Position numbers and translations under genes: made by a program
The notes under the pieces: generated by a model
What the model saw: the letters and a program-made list of their open reading frames with translations, nothing else
What the model was told of the DNA's origin: nothing
Database searches by the model: none
Assembly: GCA_037043455.1 (NCBI GenBank)
Contig: JAWPHD010000095.1
Location: forward strand, 186,001-250,000
DNA length: 64,000 nucleotides
Reading direction: 5' to 3'
Source: Cyrtodaria siliqua
Taxonomy: Eukaryota; Mollusca; Bivalvia; Adapedonta; Hiatellidae
In this document: positions 12,701-24,104 of the stretch, piece by piece
How positions within the stretch are numbered: position 1 is the first letter of the stretch
Layout of the letters: every line of letters begins with the position of its first letter

Positions 12701-15700
12701 CGTCATGGCGAGCGGAAAAGAAGAATTTTCGTGGCCTGCCCAATATGAATAGGGGCCATCTAGAGTAGTCATCATGGCTAATCAACCTGTAAAATTTGAC
12801 GAAGATGCTACAGAGGCTTAGTTATCTTCTGGATAGGTTTTTCAGTATCAGTCTATGGCGACCTTGACCACTGACCCTAAAATGCATTGTTTATCCTTTC
12901 ATCATGACCTTTCAACTTATGAAATTTAATGAACGTGGCTGAAGATTAAAGTTAAACAGCCGGATAAGATTTTTCAATAACCGACCACCCCTCCCCCATC
13001 CATAGGGGCCCTCCTAATTCAACATGCCAGTTTACCTGTGAAATTTGATGAACATGGCTTTAGAGGTTGAAGTTTTATCATGCGGGTAAGGTTTATCATT
13101 ATCAGGTATTGATAGATCATCATCTTTAACCTACAGACCCCAAAATAATTAGGGGTCAAAGCACTCACTGGGTACAGTCTACCCATGAAGTATGATTACG
13201 ATATCATTATGGCATGGAAACCAAATCATTTACAGATAGGCGCTGACCATAATAGTATAGGAATAACAGCAGACCACCGTCAGTCATATTTTAGTAAGAA
13301 GCTACATTATAGCTCGCCATTCTGTGCTATAAAATTGCATGGACTTACCGCAACTGGCGCAAAATCTTCCATTTTAGTTACCTCTGGGTCCTATAATGAC
13401 CAAGTCTTTCTTACACAACTATACTTTTTTTTTGCATTTCAGTTAAATAATGTTATATCCAATCTTAAATATTATATAAATGACAATACGCAGAAAGATT
13501 AATAGCTTTTTTAAAATGTTTTTGGGAGAGTCGATGCAGCTAGGGATTATGAACGGGGAAAAAAGCACAACAACAGTGTTAACATGCCATGATGGTAAAC
13601 TTGGAACAATTGAAAAAGTAATTAAAAAGTTGAGGATTTATAATGTTTGTGAACAAATCAAAATACTGAAAAATTCTATCTGATATGTACGTGAAATTCA
13701 TAAAATAACTTGGATATATGCAGTATAAAGTCTTTCATTTTGAATGAAAAAGAATGGTGCTCTAATCTCTATGCCATATGTATTATAATGAGACTTATCA
13801 TGAACATTAACATGCATCAACATAAACCCTTCAATATATAACATACAATGTAATTCAGATTCCCTATCAGTAAGCGACCATTTATAAGTAGTACAGCGTG
13901 ACCTTAAATACCAAGTTTCATACCAAACAAACAATGCTTCTAAATCAAGCTTAGTAGATAATTATTAAGAAATAAAACATAATTGAAATTGGTCTACATT
14001 AATAGCTTTATCAAAGGTAGATTTATTTTAGTTACAATCAACACATTTATAAAGAACAATTATATCCCCAGGCTTTTGATCCTTAATCTGAAAATATTGG
14101 TAATGTCTGTAATTTGACAAAACAGTAACATCTGCCTTTAACCCAAAAAAAAACAAAATTGGCACATACATGTAAGGTCACTATAAATTACACTACAGTA
14201 CATAGTCAACCCAAATTTTTCCATCTTTTCTTTTTTTGAGGACATTAATAGTAAGATGCTTAGTATTAGTTTCAAGGGACTTGAAGTGACAGACATTATT
14301 ACCATACCCACCAAGTCAGGTCAACAACGTAAATAATTTTTGTACATACCATTATACAGTTGGGTTTGCCAGCCGCCCAGAGGTTCACCTTTCTATCCTC
14401 GCCACCAGTAACCATAACTCTGCCAGTTTTGTGACCCATCGCGAGGCAGTTGACATTAGCTCCATGAGCCACGAACTCCTCTGAAAAATGCAAATTTGCA
14501 TGAACATATGCGCCCTAAAATCAGTGTCATTTTTTCTTTGATTAAGGTCCATTAAAATAATATGTGTCACTGTGGTTCTGGTTACCCGACCGACCCTAGA
14601 TTTTTGGGCCATTTTAACTGACCCCATTTTTTTGGGTAAAAAGTATGTGGGGTGAATTATCATATTCAGAAAGGGATGCAACTATGGTAAAGTTAATTTG
14701 ACGATGTTAATCTCAATGCAGACATGGCAGCTTCCTCGACCTCAGTTTCAGGAATTTGTTTTCAGAAATACTGTTATTTTGATGGGATTAAAAACTTATG
14801 TTCATTTATGAACACGAGCATGATACAGGAATTAACAAGCTAACAATCAAGACCTACTTGCAGTCTGGGCTCAATTTAACAGTTCAAAAATATTTTTAAA
14901 AAAGGGCAAAAAAATTGTATATACTTTGCAGTGATTCATTTTGAAATCTGATTTAATGAGTCCCTGGGACTCACATATTTTGAAACAAGAGGTCAATGAC
15001 CTTGAAGCTCTACTGATAGATTTTTGATAGCTAGATCAGCATTCCTGTGAAGTTTCATGAAAATCCGTCAAGCAGTTATAGAGGAGTAGTTGCTACAAGT
15101 TTTCATTATATAACTATGTAAACAAAAATGGCCGCTGGCGGCCATGTTTAACGTCAAATCAAAATAATTTTTGACAAGGATCAACATCATGTCATACTGA
15201 ACATTTTAGAAAAAGTTCCATATCAATATCTCTTATAGTTTTCAAGAAGTAGTCGCTACAAACTTGTTTTTTGAAAACCTATTTGTAGCCGTGGCGGCCA
15301 TCTTGAATTTCCGGCCGACCTGAAGTTTTGCTAGGATCAACTGGACATCAAGAGCAACATTCGTGTGAAGTTTTATGAAAATCCGTCAAGCAGTTTCAGA
15401 GGAGTAGTCGTTACAAGTTTTCATTATATAACTATGTAAACTTAGTGTTTGCCCTACTTTTTCCTCCAATCAGGGGGGGGGGCGTCCGTGGCCAAGTTGT
15501 TAGAGTCCCTGACTTGCAATCACTTGCCCCTCACCGCTGTAGGTTTGATCCCTCAGGGGCCTAGGAATCTTTATGTGAGGAAGCTATCCAGCTGGCTTGC
15601 GGAACGTCGGTGGTTCTACCCAGGTGCCCGCCCGTGCACGAAAATTGCCCGGAGGGGCACCTGGGGGTCTTCCTCCACCAGTTGAAGCTGGAAAGTCGCC

Positions 15701-18700
15701 ATATGACCTTAGCTGTTGGTGCGACTATAAAATCCAATTCAAATCAAATCCTCCAATCAGACGGTGAGGGATTTTAAAACAAGAGGTCAATGACCTTGAA
15801 GCTCTACTGATTGATTTTGATTTCAGGAAGTAGTCGCTACAGACTTGTTTTTTGAAAAAATATTTTTAGCCGTGGCGGCCATCTTGAATTTCCGGCCAAC
15901 CTGAAATTTTGCTAGGATCAATTAAGACATCAAGAGCAACATTCCTGTGAAGTTTCATGAAAATCCGCCAAGTAGTTTCAAAGGAGTAGTCGCTACAAGT
16001 TTTTACTATATAACTTTATGTAAACAAAGATGGCCGCTGGCAGCCATGTTTAACGTTGAATCAAAACAATTTTTGACAAGGACCAACAACATATCATGCT
16101 GATCATTTTAGAAAAAGTCCCATATCAATATCACTTATAGTTTTCAAGAAGTAGTCGCTACAAACTTGTATTTTGAAAATTTATTTTTAGCCGTGGAGGC
16201 CATCTTGAATTTCCCGCCGACCTGAAATTTTGCTAGGATCAATTAGACATCAATAGCAACATTCCTGTGAAGTTTCATGAAAATCCGTAAAGTAGTTTCC
16301 GAGGAATAGTCGCTACAAATTTTCATTATATAACTCTATGTAAACAAAGATGGCCGCTGACAACCATGTTTAACATCGAATCAAAACGATTTTTGACAAG
16401 GACTAACATCACGTCATGCTGATCATTTTACAAAAAGTCCCATATCAATATCACTTATAGTTTTCAAGAAGTAGTCGCTACTAACTTGTATTTTGAAAAT
16501 CTATTTTTAGCTGTGGGGGCCATCTTGAATTTCCGGCCGACCTGAAATTTTGCTAGGATCATTTAGACATCAAGAGCAACATTCCTGTGAAGTTGTATGA
16601 AAATCCGTCAAGTAGTTTCAGAAGAGTAGTCACTACAAGTTTTCAGCATATAACTCTATGTAAACAAAGATGGCCACTGGCAGCCATGTTTAACGTTGAA
16701 TCAAAATAATGTTTGACTCTGATAAGCATCATGTCATCCTGATAATTTTACAAAAAATCCCATATCAATATCACTTATAGTTTTCAAGAAGTAGTCGCTA
16801 CAAACTTGTATTTTGAAAATCTATTTTTAGCTGTGGGGGCCATCTTGAATTTCCGGCCGACCTGAAGTTTTGCTAGGATCAATTAGACATCAAGAGCAAC
16901 ATTCCTGTGAAGTTTCATGAAAATCCGTCAAGTAGTTTCAGAAGAGTAGTCGCTACAAGTTTTCATCATATAACTCTATGTAAACAAAGATGGCCACTGG
17001 CAGCCATGTTTAACGTTGAATCAAAATAATGTTTGACTCTGATAAGCATCATGTCATGCTGATCATTTTAGAAAAAGTCCCATATCAATATCACTTATAG
17101 TTTTCAAGAAGTAGTCGCTACAAACTTGTATTTTGAAAAAAATATTTTTAGCCGTGGCGGCCATCTTGAATTTCCGGCCGACCTGAAATTTTGCTAGGAT
17201 CAATTAGACATCAAGAGCAACATTCCTGTGAAGTTTCATGAAAATCCTCAAAGTAGTTTCAAAGGAGTAGTCGCTACAAGTTTTCATTATATAACTCTAT
17301 GTAAACAAAGATGGCCGCTGGCAGCCATGTTTAACTTCGAATCGAAACGATTTTCGACAAGGACCAACATCATGTCATGCTGATCATTTTAGAAAAAGTC
17401 CCATATCAATATCACTTATAGTTTTCAAGAAGTAGTCGCTACAAACTTGTTTTTAAAAAACCTATTTTCAGATCTGGCGGCCATCTTGGATTTCACATCA
17501 ACATGAATTTTTGCTAGGATCAACTAGACTTCATGGGCAACATTTCTGTAAAGTTTCATGAAAATCCATTCAGTAGTTTCAGAGGAGTAGTCGCTACAAA
17601 AAAAAGTTTACGGACAGACAGACGGACGGACAGAGGACGGACGCCGCACCACGGCATAAGCTCTGCTGATCTCTGATCAGTAGAGCTAACAAGAGGTCAA
17701 TGACCTTGAAGCTCTACTGATTGATTTTGATTTCAGGAAATAGTCGCTACAGACTTGTTTTTTGAAAATCTATTTTTAACCGTGGCGGCCATCTTGAATT
17801 TCCGGCCGACCTGAAATATTGCTAGGATCAATTAGTCATTACGAGCAACATTCCTGTGAAGTTCCATGAAAATCCGTCAAGTAGTTTCAGAGGAGTAGTC
17901 GCTACAAGTTTTCATTATATAACTCTATGTAAACAAAGATGGCCGCTGGTAGCCATGTTTAACGTCAAATCAAAACGATTTTCGACAAGGACCAACATCA
18001 TGTCATACTGATCATTTTAGAAAAAGTCCCATATCAATATCTCTTATAGTTTTGAAGAAGTAGTCGCTACAAACTTATTTATTTTAAATCTATTTTTAGC
18101 TGTGGTGGCCATCTTGAATTTCCGGCCGACCTGAAATTTTTCTAGGATCAACTAGACATCAAGAGCAACATTCCTGTGAAGTTTCATGAACATCCGTCAA
18201 GTAGTTTCAGAGGAGTAGTCGCTACAAGTTTTTACTATATAACTCTATGTAACCAAAGATGGCCACTGGCAGCCATGTTTAACGTCGAATCAAAATAATT
18301 TTCATGTCATGCTGATCATTTAAGAAAAAGTCCCATATCAATATCACTTATAGTTTTCAAGAAGTAGTCGCTACAAACTTATTTTTTAAAAATCTATTTT
18401 TAGCTGTGACGGCCATCTTGAATTTCTGGCAGATCTGAAATTTTGCTGGGATCAATTAGACATCAAGAGCAACATTCCTGTAAAGTTTCATGACAATCCG
18501 TTAAGTAGTTTCAGAGGAGTAGTCGCTACAAGTTTTTACTATATAACTCTATGTATACAAAGATGGCTGCTGGTAGCCATGGTTAACGTTGAATCGAAAC
18601 GATTTTTGACAAGGATCAACATCATGTCATACTGATCATTTTAGAAAAAGTCCCATATCAATATCTCTTATAGTTTTGAAGTAGTCGCTACAAACTTATT

Positions 18701-21700
18701 TATTTTAAATCTATTTTTAGCTGTGGCGGCCATCTTGAATTTCCGGCTGACCTGAAATTTTTCTAGGATCAACTAGACATCAAGAGCAACATTCCTGTGA
18801 AGTTTCATGAACATCCGTCAAGTAGTTTCAGAGGAGTAGTCGCTACAAGTTTTTACTATATAACTCTATGTAACCAAAGATGGCCACTGGCAGCCATGTT
18901 TAACGTCGAATCAAAATAATTTTCCACAAGGATCAACATCATGTCATGCTGATCATTTAAGAAAAAGTCCCATATCAATATCACTTATAGTTTTCAAGAA
19001 GTAGTCGCTACAAACTTATTTTTTAAAAATCTATTTTTAGCTGTGACAGCCATCTTGAATTACTGGCAGATCTGAAATTTTGCTAGGATCAATTAGACAT
19101 CAAGAGCAACATTCCTATTAAGTTTCATGACAATCCGTCAAGTAGTTTCAGAGGAGTAGTCGCTACAAGTTTTTACTATATAACTCTATGTAAACAAAGA
19201 TGGCCGCTGGCAGCCATGTTTAATGTTGAATCAAAACGATTTTTGACAAGGATCAACATCATGTCATGCTGATCATTTTAGAAAAAGTTCCATATCAATA
19301 TCACTTATAGTTTTCAAGAAGTAGTTGCTACAAACTTGTATTTTAAAACTCTATTTTTAGCTTTGGCAGCCATCTTGGATTTCACATCAACATGAATTTT
19401 TGCTAGGATCAACTAGACTTTATGGGCAACATTTCTGTAAAGTTTCATGAATATCCATCCAGTAGTTTCAGAGGAGTTGTCGCTACAAATAAAAGTTTAC
19501 GGACAGACAGACGGACGGCGCACCACGGCATAAGCTCTGCTGATCTCTGATCAGTAGAGCTAAAAATGGCGAACTTATTCATGTAAATTTCTAACGATCA
19601 CCAATTCTAACCATTTAATCATTAAGTAATCGCTTACTTAATGGCATGCGCTTGTTTTGGCACGAACGTGTTAAGACGCGTGGTTTCGTAGAAGCGCGGG
19701 GGAAAAGTAGGGCAAACACTAAGTCAGTTAGAGGCTAAGAAGTGAAATTTTAACAATTAAGAAACCCTGGTCATACGCTGCGCTCCTTCCCTTAGGGTTT
19801 CTTAATTGTTAAAAGTTCACTTCATAGCCTCTAACTAATACAAAGATGGCCACTGGTAGCCATGTTTAACGTCGAATCAAAATAATTTTCGACAAGGATC
19901 AACATCATGTCATCCTGATCATTTTAGAAAAAGTTCCATATCAATATCGCTTATAGTTTTCAAGAAGTATTCGCTACAAACTTGTATTTTGGAAATTTAT
20001 TTTTAGCCGTGGCGGCCATCTTGAATTTCCCGCCGACCTGAAATTTTGCTAGGATCAATTAGACATCAATAGCAACATTCCTGTGAAGTTTCATGAAAAT
20101 CCGTAAAGTAGTTTCCGAGGAATAGTCGCTACAAATTTTCATTATATAACTCTATGTAAACAAAGATGGCCTCTAGCAGCCATGTCGAATCAAAATAATT
20201 TTTAACAAGGACCAACATCATGCCATACTGATCATTTTAGGAAAAGACGCAGGTCAATATCACTTATAGTTTTCAAGAAGTATTTTTTTGAAAATCTATT
20301 TTTAGCCATGGCGGCCATCTTGAATTTCGACCAACCTGAAATGTTGCTATGATCATTTAGACATCAAGAACAACATTCCTGTGAAGTTTCATGGATATCC
20401 GTTGAGTAGTTTCGGAGGAGTATTCGCTACAAGTTTTTACTAAATAACTCTATGTAAACAAAGATGGCCGCTGGCAGCCATGTTTAACGCCGAATCAAAA
20501 CGATTTTCGACAAGGACCAACATCATGTCATGCTGATAATTTTAGAAAAAGTCCCATATCAATATCACTTAGAGTTTTCAAGAAGTTGTCGCTACAAACT
20601 TGTTTTTTAAAAATCTATTTTTAGATTTGGCAGCCATCTTGGATTTCACATCAACATGAATTTTTGCTAGGATCAAAAAATGGCCACTGGCAGCCATGTT
20701 TAACGTCAAATCAAAATATTTTCGACAAGGATCAACATCATGTCATACTGATCATCATATCAATATCACTTATAGTTTTCGAGAAGTACTCGCTACAATC
20801 TTGTTTGTTTTTTCATCTATTTTTAGCTGTGGTGGCCATCTTGAATTTCCTACCAACCTAAAATGTTACCAGGATCATTAAGATATCAAGAGCAACATTC
20901 CTGTGAAGTTTCATGGAAATCCGTTGAGTAGTTTCAGAGGAGTAGTCGCTACAAGTTTTTACTAAATAACTCTGTGTAAACAAAGATGGCCGCTTGCAGC
21001 CATGTTTAACGCCGAATCAAAACGATTTTCGACAAGGACCAACATCATGTCATGCTGATAATTTTAGAAAAAGTCCCATATCAATATCACTTAAGAGTTT
21101 TCAAGAAGTTGTCGCTACAAACTTGTTTTTTAAAAATCTATTTTTAGATTTGGCAGCCATCTTGGATTTCACATCAACATGAATTTTTGCTAGGATCAAA
21201 AAATGGCCACTCACAGCCATGTTTAACATCAAATCAAAATATGTTCGACAAGGATCAACATCATGTCATACTGATCATCATATCAATATCACTTATAGTT
21301 TTCGAGAAGTACTCGCTACAATCTTGTATTTTTTAAATCTATTTTTAGCTGTGGTGGCCATCTTGAATTTCCTACCAACCTGAAATGTTACCAGGATCAT
21401 TTAGACATCAAGAGCAACATTCCTGTGAAGTTTCATGGAAATCCGTTGAGTAGTTTCAGAGGAGTAGTCGCTACAAGTTTTTACTAAATAACTCTATGTA
21501 AACAAAGATGGCCGCTTGCAGCCATTTTTAACGTCGAATCAAACAATTTCGACAAGGATCAACATCATGTTATGCTGATCATTTTAGAAAAAGTCCCATA
21601 TCAATATCACTTATAGTTTTCAAAAAGTAGTCGCTACAAACTTGTTTTTTAAAAATCTATTTTTAGATTTGGTGGCCATCTTGGGATTTCACATCAACAT

Positions 21701-23776
21701 GAATTTTTGCTAGGATCAACTAGACTTCATGGACAACATTTCTGTAAAGTTTCATGAAAATCCATTTTAGTAGTTTCAGAGGAGTAGTCGCTACAAAAAA
21801 AGTTTATCTCTGATCAGTAGAGCTAAAAATGGGTCCAAACTAAAAACAATGGGTCTCAGGATTTTTTCTATGCAAAATTCGTTAAAAGTAATCTATATAA
21901 CACAATATCCCAGGGGCTTATTTATACAGATTTAAAGAACAGAAATTGCATTGCATCAAGTTAAAGAACTTTTTTTACTTTTTGTTTTACTTTTAACATC
22001 CTAAACAAGTTAATGTCATAGTGTGAACAATTGGTGCTACTCAATCAATGTGCACACATGATTAGGGTTGGTTGGCATTTACACTGCTTTTAAGGTACAT
22101 AACCTTCTGTCTTTGTTCTTTTTCCAAACAGGGAGAACTTTCTCAACATATTCACTTCTAGAGAATAAACACATTCATTTTTTTATTGTCAGTACAAACT
22201 GAACAGAACATGAAGTCCCCATCACACTTTTCTCCAGGTGCAGAACGTAACCAAGAGTGTAGACCAGAACAGAACATGAAGTCCTCATGACATCATACCT
22301 TAATCCAGGTACATAATGTAACCAAGAGTGTAGACCAGAACAGAACATGAAGTCTTCATTAAACTGTTCTCAAACCACAACAAGACTGTATGGTCCCACT
22401 CACTATTACTATTTGCCTTACTGCTCATGCTTGAAGTTTAGTGTAAACGGACTAGGAAAAATTAGGAACTCAGTGGGTTTGAAATTTGAAATGATTGCAT
22501 GTGAAGGGGGCGCTCTAGCGATATCGCCATAAAAGCTCAGTTTTTTATGTGTTTTGTGAATCCATGCCCATAGCGGCATTTTTCTACAAATTGTGAAAAA
22601 TTATAACAAAAGAGAAATAAACTTTTTCTCACTTTTATTTTCACAGTTTAATATCCCTTGGTTTTAAGTTTTGTTTTTGGTAAGACTAGTTTTGACACCA
22701 CCTTATATTAAGACTAGTATCCTTAACTGGTCTGTATTTATCCAAAAACAATAAAAAAACAAAAAATAAACCAACAAAAATTAATGTTTCATTTCAGATT
22801 GTGAATTTTTTTTGATATAATTGTGAAAAAAGATTCTTTTTGGAATTGTGAATGGGGCATTTTCGGCCCCAAATTAGGCATAAAAAAACACTGTAGTAAG
22901 GCGCTAAGAAATCTATCTATTCACATATACCCCCAACTGAGTCCTACAGACTCATACTACATCCTTTAACTTGATATTTGTTACCCTACAAATATCACAC
23001 AGGCCACATCCCCAGATACAGCAGCTAAACAGCCTCCAACAGTAAATATCCTGTTCATGGCACCAAAGTAAACGGACGAGGAAAAATTGGGAACTCAGCG
23101 GGTTTGAACTCGGAACGATTGCATGAGAAGCGGGTGCTCTACTGATATCGCCTTCAAAGCTAGTATGTGGTGAAACAGTATAGTCACGCGCTTGAAACCT
23201 ATCTACATATACCCCCAACTGAGTCCTACTCTGGACCTGTTGCATGTGAAACCATAAAAGCTAGCTCTGCGGCGAGAAATTAGTAACACACTTATAAACC
23301 TCTCTATTTACATACCCCCAAGTGAGTCCTATTACTCTACTACATAAGAAAGCAGTCATTTTCAGCATTACGGCTATATTCGAGTCAATTTTTCGTGGTG
23401 AAGGCATACCACCAACTCTTTCTTGGGTAGAACAAGTAGTGTACACCTCCCACCATCCGTAAGAACTACTTTCTCAATCTCAGACGCAGAATGGCCAACT
23501 TGTCAATCGCAAACCGATGTGGCACATATCAATCTGAGAATACGATGGCATCATGACCGGAGTGAACATGCATCTTAGATCTTAGAAAGTAGTGGGCACA
23601 GCTTTTTTACGGTAACACCAAACAACCCTAACCCTCATTTTTTAGACCTCCTCTGACTGTGATAGTTGTATTTAAATGTGACTTTACATCTACTGGATTG
23701 TTCTTTGAATTTTTGAAGAACTTGAAATTTGAAGAAAAAACTTACCTAGTTTCCAAGCTCTTTTTGTCTCCGACAT
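3716..23776 (-). CDS. KATNB1: Katanin p80 WD40 subunit B1, N-terminal part (partial gene)
   Basis: Regulatory and targeting subunit of the microtubule-severing ATPase katanin; in animals the p80 WD40 propeller recruits p60 to centrosomes and spindle poles. Coding exons in transcript order: 23776-23746, 14480-14350, 9824-9707, 8971-8871, 4664-4539, 4280-4165, 3787-3716. Each is bounded by AG/GT and the phases join (1,0,1,0,0,2). They give about 231 residues starting [10 protein letters not shown], then WD repeats with [10 protein letters not shown] (about 40-49), [12 protein letters not shown] (about 82-93), [28 protein letters not shown]-type MWDLTAGK and [10 protein letters not shown]. Order and spacing match vertebrate p80, including the AWKL-x-E start and the LRTL-GHK and FHPYG blocks. 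The last exon ends in a donor (GTACGG), so the remaining WD repeats and the C-terminal p60-binding domain should lie left of position 1; I found no further exon in 1-3715. Intron 1 (9.3 kb) and intron 4 (4.2 kb) are swollen with repeats. The tiny first exon (31 coding bases) was placed by its match to the family N-terminus. Confidence 0.93.
4665..5290. other. KATNB1 intron, no feature seen
   Basis: Unique-looking AT-rich intron sequence upstream of the satellite element. The 73-codon open frame at 4807-5028 has no family resemblance. Confidence 0.4.
5291..8548 (+). mobile_element. Satellite-bearing Pearl/BIV160-like elements in KATNB1 intron 4
   Basis: Begins ACAAGAGGTCAATGACCTTG followed by AGCTCTACTGATT and ends GATCAGTAGAGCT, so the termini hold a short inverted repeat (AGCTCTACTGAT/ATCAGTAGAGCT). 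A second head at about 6971 shows two elements joined, the first lacking its tail. The body is tandem: AGTAGTCGCTACAAACTT recurs at 5665, 5985, 6306, 6626 and 6946 (period 320). Each 320 is two related monomers, about 155 bp (GGCGGCCATCTTGAATTTCC) and 165 bp (AAGATGGCCGCTGGCAGCCA), both opening with AGTAGTCGCTACAA. The tail has a GACG/GACGGACGG microsatellite then CACCACGGCATAAGCTCTG. This architecture matches the bivalve Pearl and BIV160 types as I recall them; no coding capacity. Confidence 0.85.
8549..8793 (+). mobile_element. Truncated tail copy of the same satellite element
   Basis: Repeats the last monomer, the GGACGGACAGACGG microsatellite and the GATCAGTAGAGCT end, without a head. It lies 78 bp from KATNB1 exon 4. 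Confidence 0.85.
8972..9706. other. KATNB1 intron 3, no feature seen
   Basis: AT-rich intron sequence. The open frames at 8949-9248 and 9401-9625 show no family resemblance and cross no plausible splice sites. Confidence 0.4.
9825..11191. other. KATNB1 intron 2, first part, no feature seen
   Basis: AT-rich, with fragments of the 'cause-of-toxicity-style' mollusc repeat phrase AAGATGGC near 10640 but no complete element or exon. Confidence 0.35.
11192..11485. mobile_element. TTAA-type MITE, perfect 25-bp terminal inverted repeats
   Basis: Left end TTAAAGGGAATGTAGCGACA and its exact complement on the right run for 25 bp at 11192-11216 and 11461-11485; the inversion continues imperfectly inward (ATTGAGAGT-CTGAA against TTCAGA-ACTCTCAAT). 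Element of 294 bp, no coding. If TTAA is the target duplication, the element proper starts AGGGA, compatible with piggyBac- or Kolobok-type insertion. Confidence 0.85.
11716..12127 (+). mobile_element. Short copy of the satellite element (one dimer)
   Basis: Same head (ACAAGAGGTCAATGA), about one monomer pair, the GACGGACGGAGAGACG tail and AATCAGTAGAGCT end. This short version shows the ends can exist without a long array. Confidence 0.85.
12430..13180. repeat. Degenerate tandem-like mollusc repeat
   Basis: Phrases such as GTGAAATTTGATGAACATGG, GACCTTGACC and GACCCCAAAA-AATAGGGGTC recur at about 100-150 bp spacing with heavy divergence. No coding potential. Confidence 0.5.
13181..14298. other. 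KATNB1 intron 2, last part, no feature seen
   Basis: Several short open frames without family resemblance; nothing else identified. Confidence 0.35.
14983..15440 (+). mobile_element. Left fragment of an interrupted satellite element
   Basis: Head ACAAGAGGTCAATGACCTTG plus about one and a half monomers, stopping inside the B monomer after ATATAACTATGTAAAC. The same monomer resumes at about 19841 (ACAAAGATGGCCACTGG), so this and 19841-21830 are the two halves of one element. Confidence 0.85.
15474..15749 (+). mobile_element. tRNA-derived SINE with 11-bp target duplications
   Basis: A box-like GTGGCCAAGTTGTTAGAG at 15488-15505 and B box AGGTTTGATCC at 15541-15551 give a tRNA-like head. A body with AAGCTATCCAGCTGGCTTGC follows, then a tail ending CCAATTCAAATCAAA. 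CCTCCAATCAG stands on both sides, at 15463-15473 and 15750-15760, an exact target duplication, so the insertion is fairly recent and post-dates the host element. Confidence 0.88.
15779..17688 (+). mobile_element. Satellite element, full-length copy C
   Basis: Complete head, about five and a half 320-bp dimers, GACGGACGG tail and GATCAGTAGAGCT end. It abuts the next copy with no spacer (GAGCT directly followed by AACAAGAGG). Confidence 0.88.
17689..19565 (+). mobile_element. Satellite element, full-length copy D
   Basis: Same architecture, head-to-tail with the previous copy. Its monomers resemble those at 6971-8548 more than the neighbouring copy does (for example CTTATTTATTTTAAATC and TTTTACTATATAACTC), so arrays were moved as blocks. 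Confidence 0.88.
19726..19836. repeat. 111-bp hairpin
   Basis: AGTTAGAGGCTAAGAAGTGA is matched by TCACTTCATAGCCTCTAACT across a loop near GGTCATACGCTGCGCTCC; each arm is about 43 bp with few mismatches. It lies at the right end of the composite insertion. Confidence 0.85.
19841..21830 (+). mobile_element. Right fragment of the interrupted satellite element
   Basis: Resumes the B monomer cut at 15440 and ends CTGATCAGTAGAGCTAAAAA with almost no microsatellite. Internally a block of about 520 bp is duplicated: GCTAGGATCAAAAAATGGCC occurs at about 20668 and 21190. Confidence 0.82.
21831..22196. other. KATNB1 intron 1, no feature seen
   Basis: AT-rich sequence without recognisable content. Confidence 0.35.
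22197..22355. repeat. Short tandem repeat, about 70-bp unit
   Basis: GAACAGAACATGAAGTC recurs three times with AACCAAGAGTGTAGACCA between copies. Units of about 65-75 bp, length-variable. Confidence 0.75.
22440..23250 (-). repeat. Diverged tRNA-like SINE family, two copies
   Basis: Matching blocks at about 22443-22535 and 23064-23160 share AACGGAC-AGGAAAAATT-GGAACTCAG-GGGTTTGAA and the GATATCGCC end. Read on the minus strand, ATCAGTAGAGCACC resembles a tRNA A box and GAGTTCAAACCCG a B box. Degenerate, in KATNB1 intron 1. A related third piece may lie at 23250-23300. Confidence 0.5.
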
Positions 23777-24104
23777 AATTAGAGCAGTAAACAAATCAAT
23801 CAAACGGACATTTAGATACGTGGACTGTCATAAAAGTACAATGGAAATGGTTAAATGTATAGGTAAATGCGAAATATTTAATTTTTTGTATGACCATTCT
23901 CGTCCATGACTTCAGCATTCAACCATTTTCTACGAGAATTATAACGAGATATTTGATTGGTTTATCGATTGATGATTAGCCAATCAAAGAAGCTCTCTTT
24001 CATATCCAAAAATTGAATTATGCGCATGTCTAGAATTTCATCTCATTTCCTGTATTTCCGTAAACAGAACGATTTTGACAGTTTTAACGAGTTGTAATCT
24101 CACG
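23777..24104. promoter_or_regulatory. Shared divergent promoter of KATNB1 and C8orf82
   Basis: Only 328 bp separate the KATNB1 ATG (minus) from the C8orf82 ATG (plus), so both 5' UTRs and promoters must fit here unless untranslated exons lie elsewhere. Seen: ATTGG at 23956-23960 and CCAAT at 23980-23984, two NF-Y-type boxes in opposite orientation 20 bp apart near the middle, and TGCGCATGTC at 24021-24030, resembling an NRF-1 half site. No obvious TATA box. The paired CCAAT arrangement is common in animal bidirectional promoters; use here is inferred. Confidence 0.6.

Larger units (their letters stand above)
15441..19840. mobile_element. 4.4-kb composite insertion with inverted repeats and terminal hairpin
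   Basis: Splits the surrounding satellite element. CTTAGTGTTTGCCCTACTTT at 15441-15460 is matched inverted at 19701-19723 (one T length difference in a 23-24 bp arm), followed by a 111-bp hairpin at 19726-19836. The outer ends TTAGT and ACTAA are also complementary. Inside are a SINE, two complete satellite elements and about 130 bp of other sequence. No transposase frame. A foldback or MITE-like carrier is one reading; a rolling-circle element with a 3' hairpin and CTAA end is another. Confidence 0.65.

Noticed and set aside
15449..15685. 78-codon frame starting [11 protein letters not shown]
   Set aside because: Lies across a SINE and its host element; not coding.
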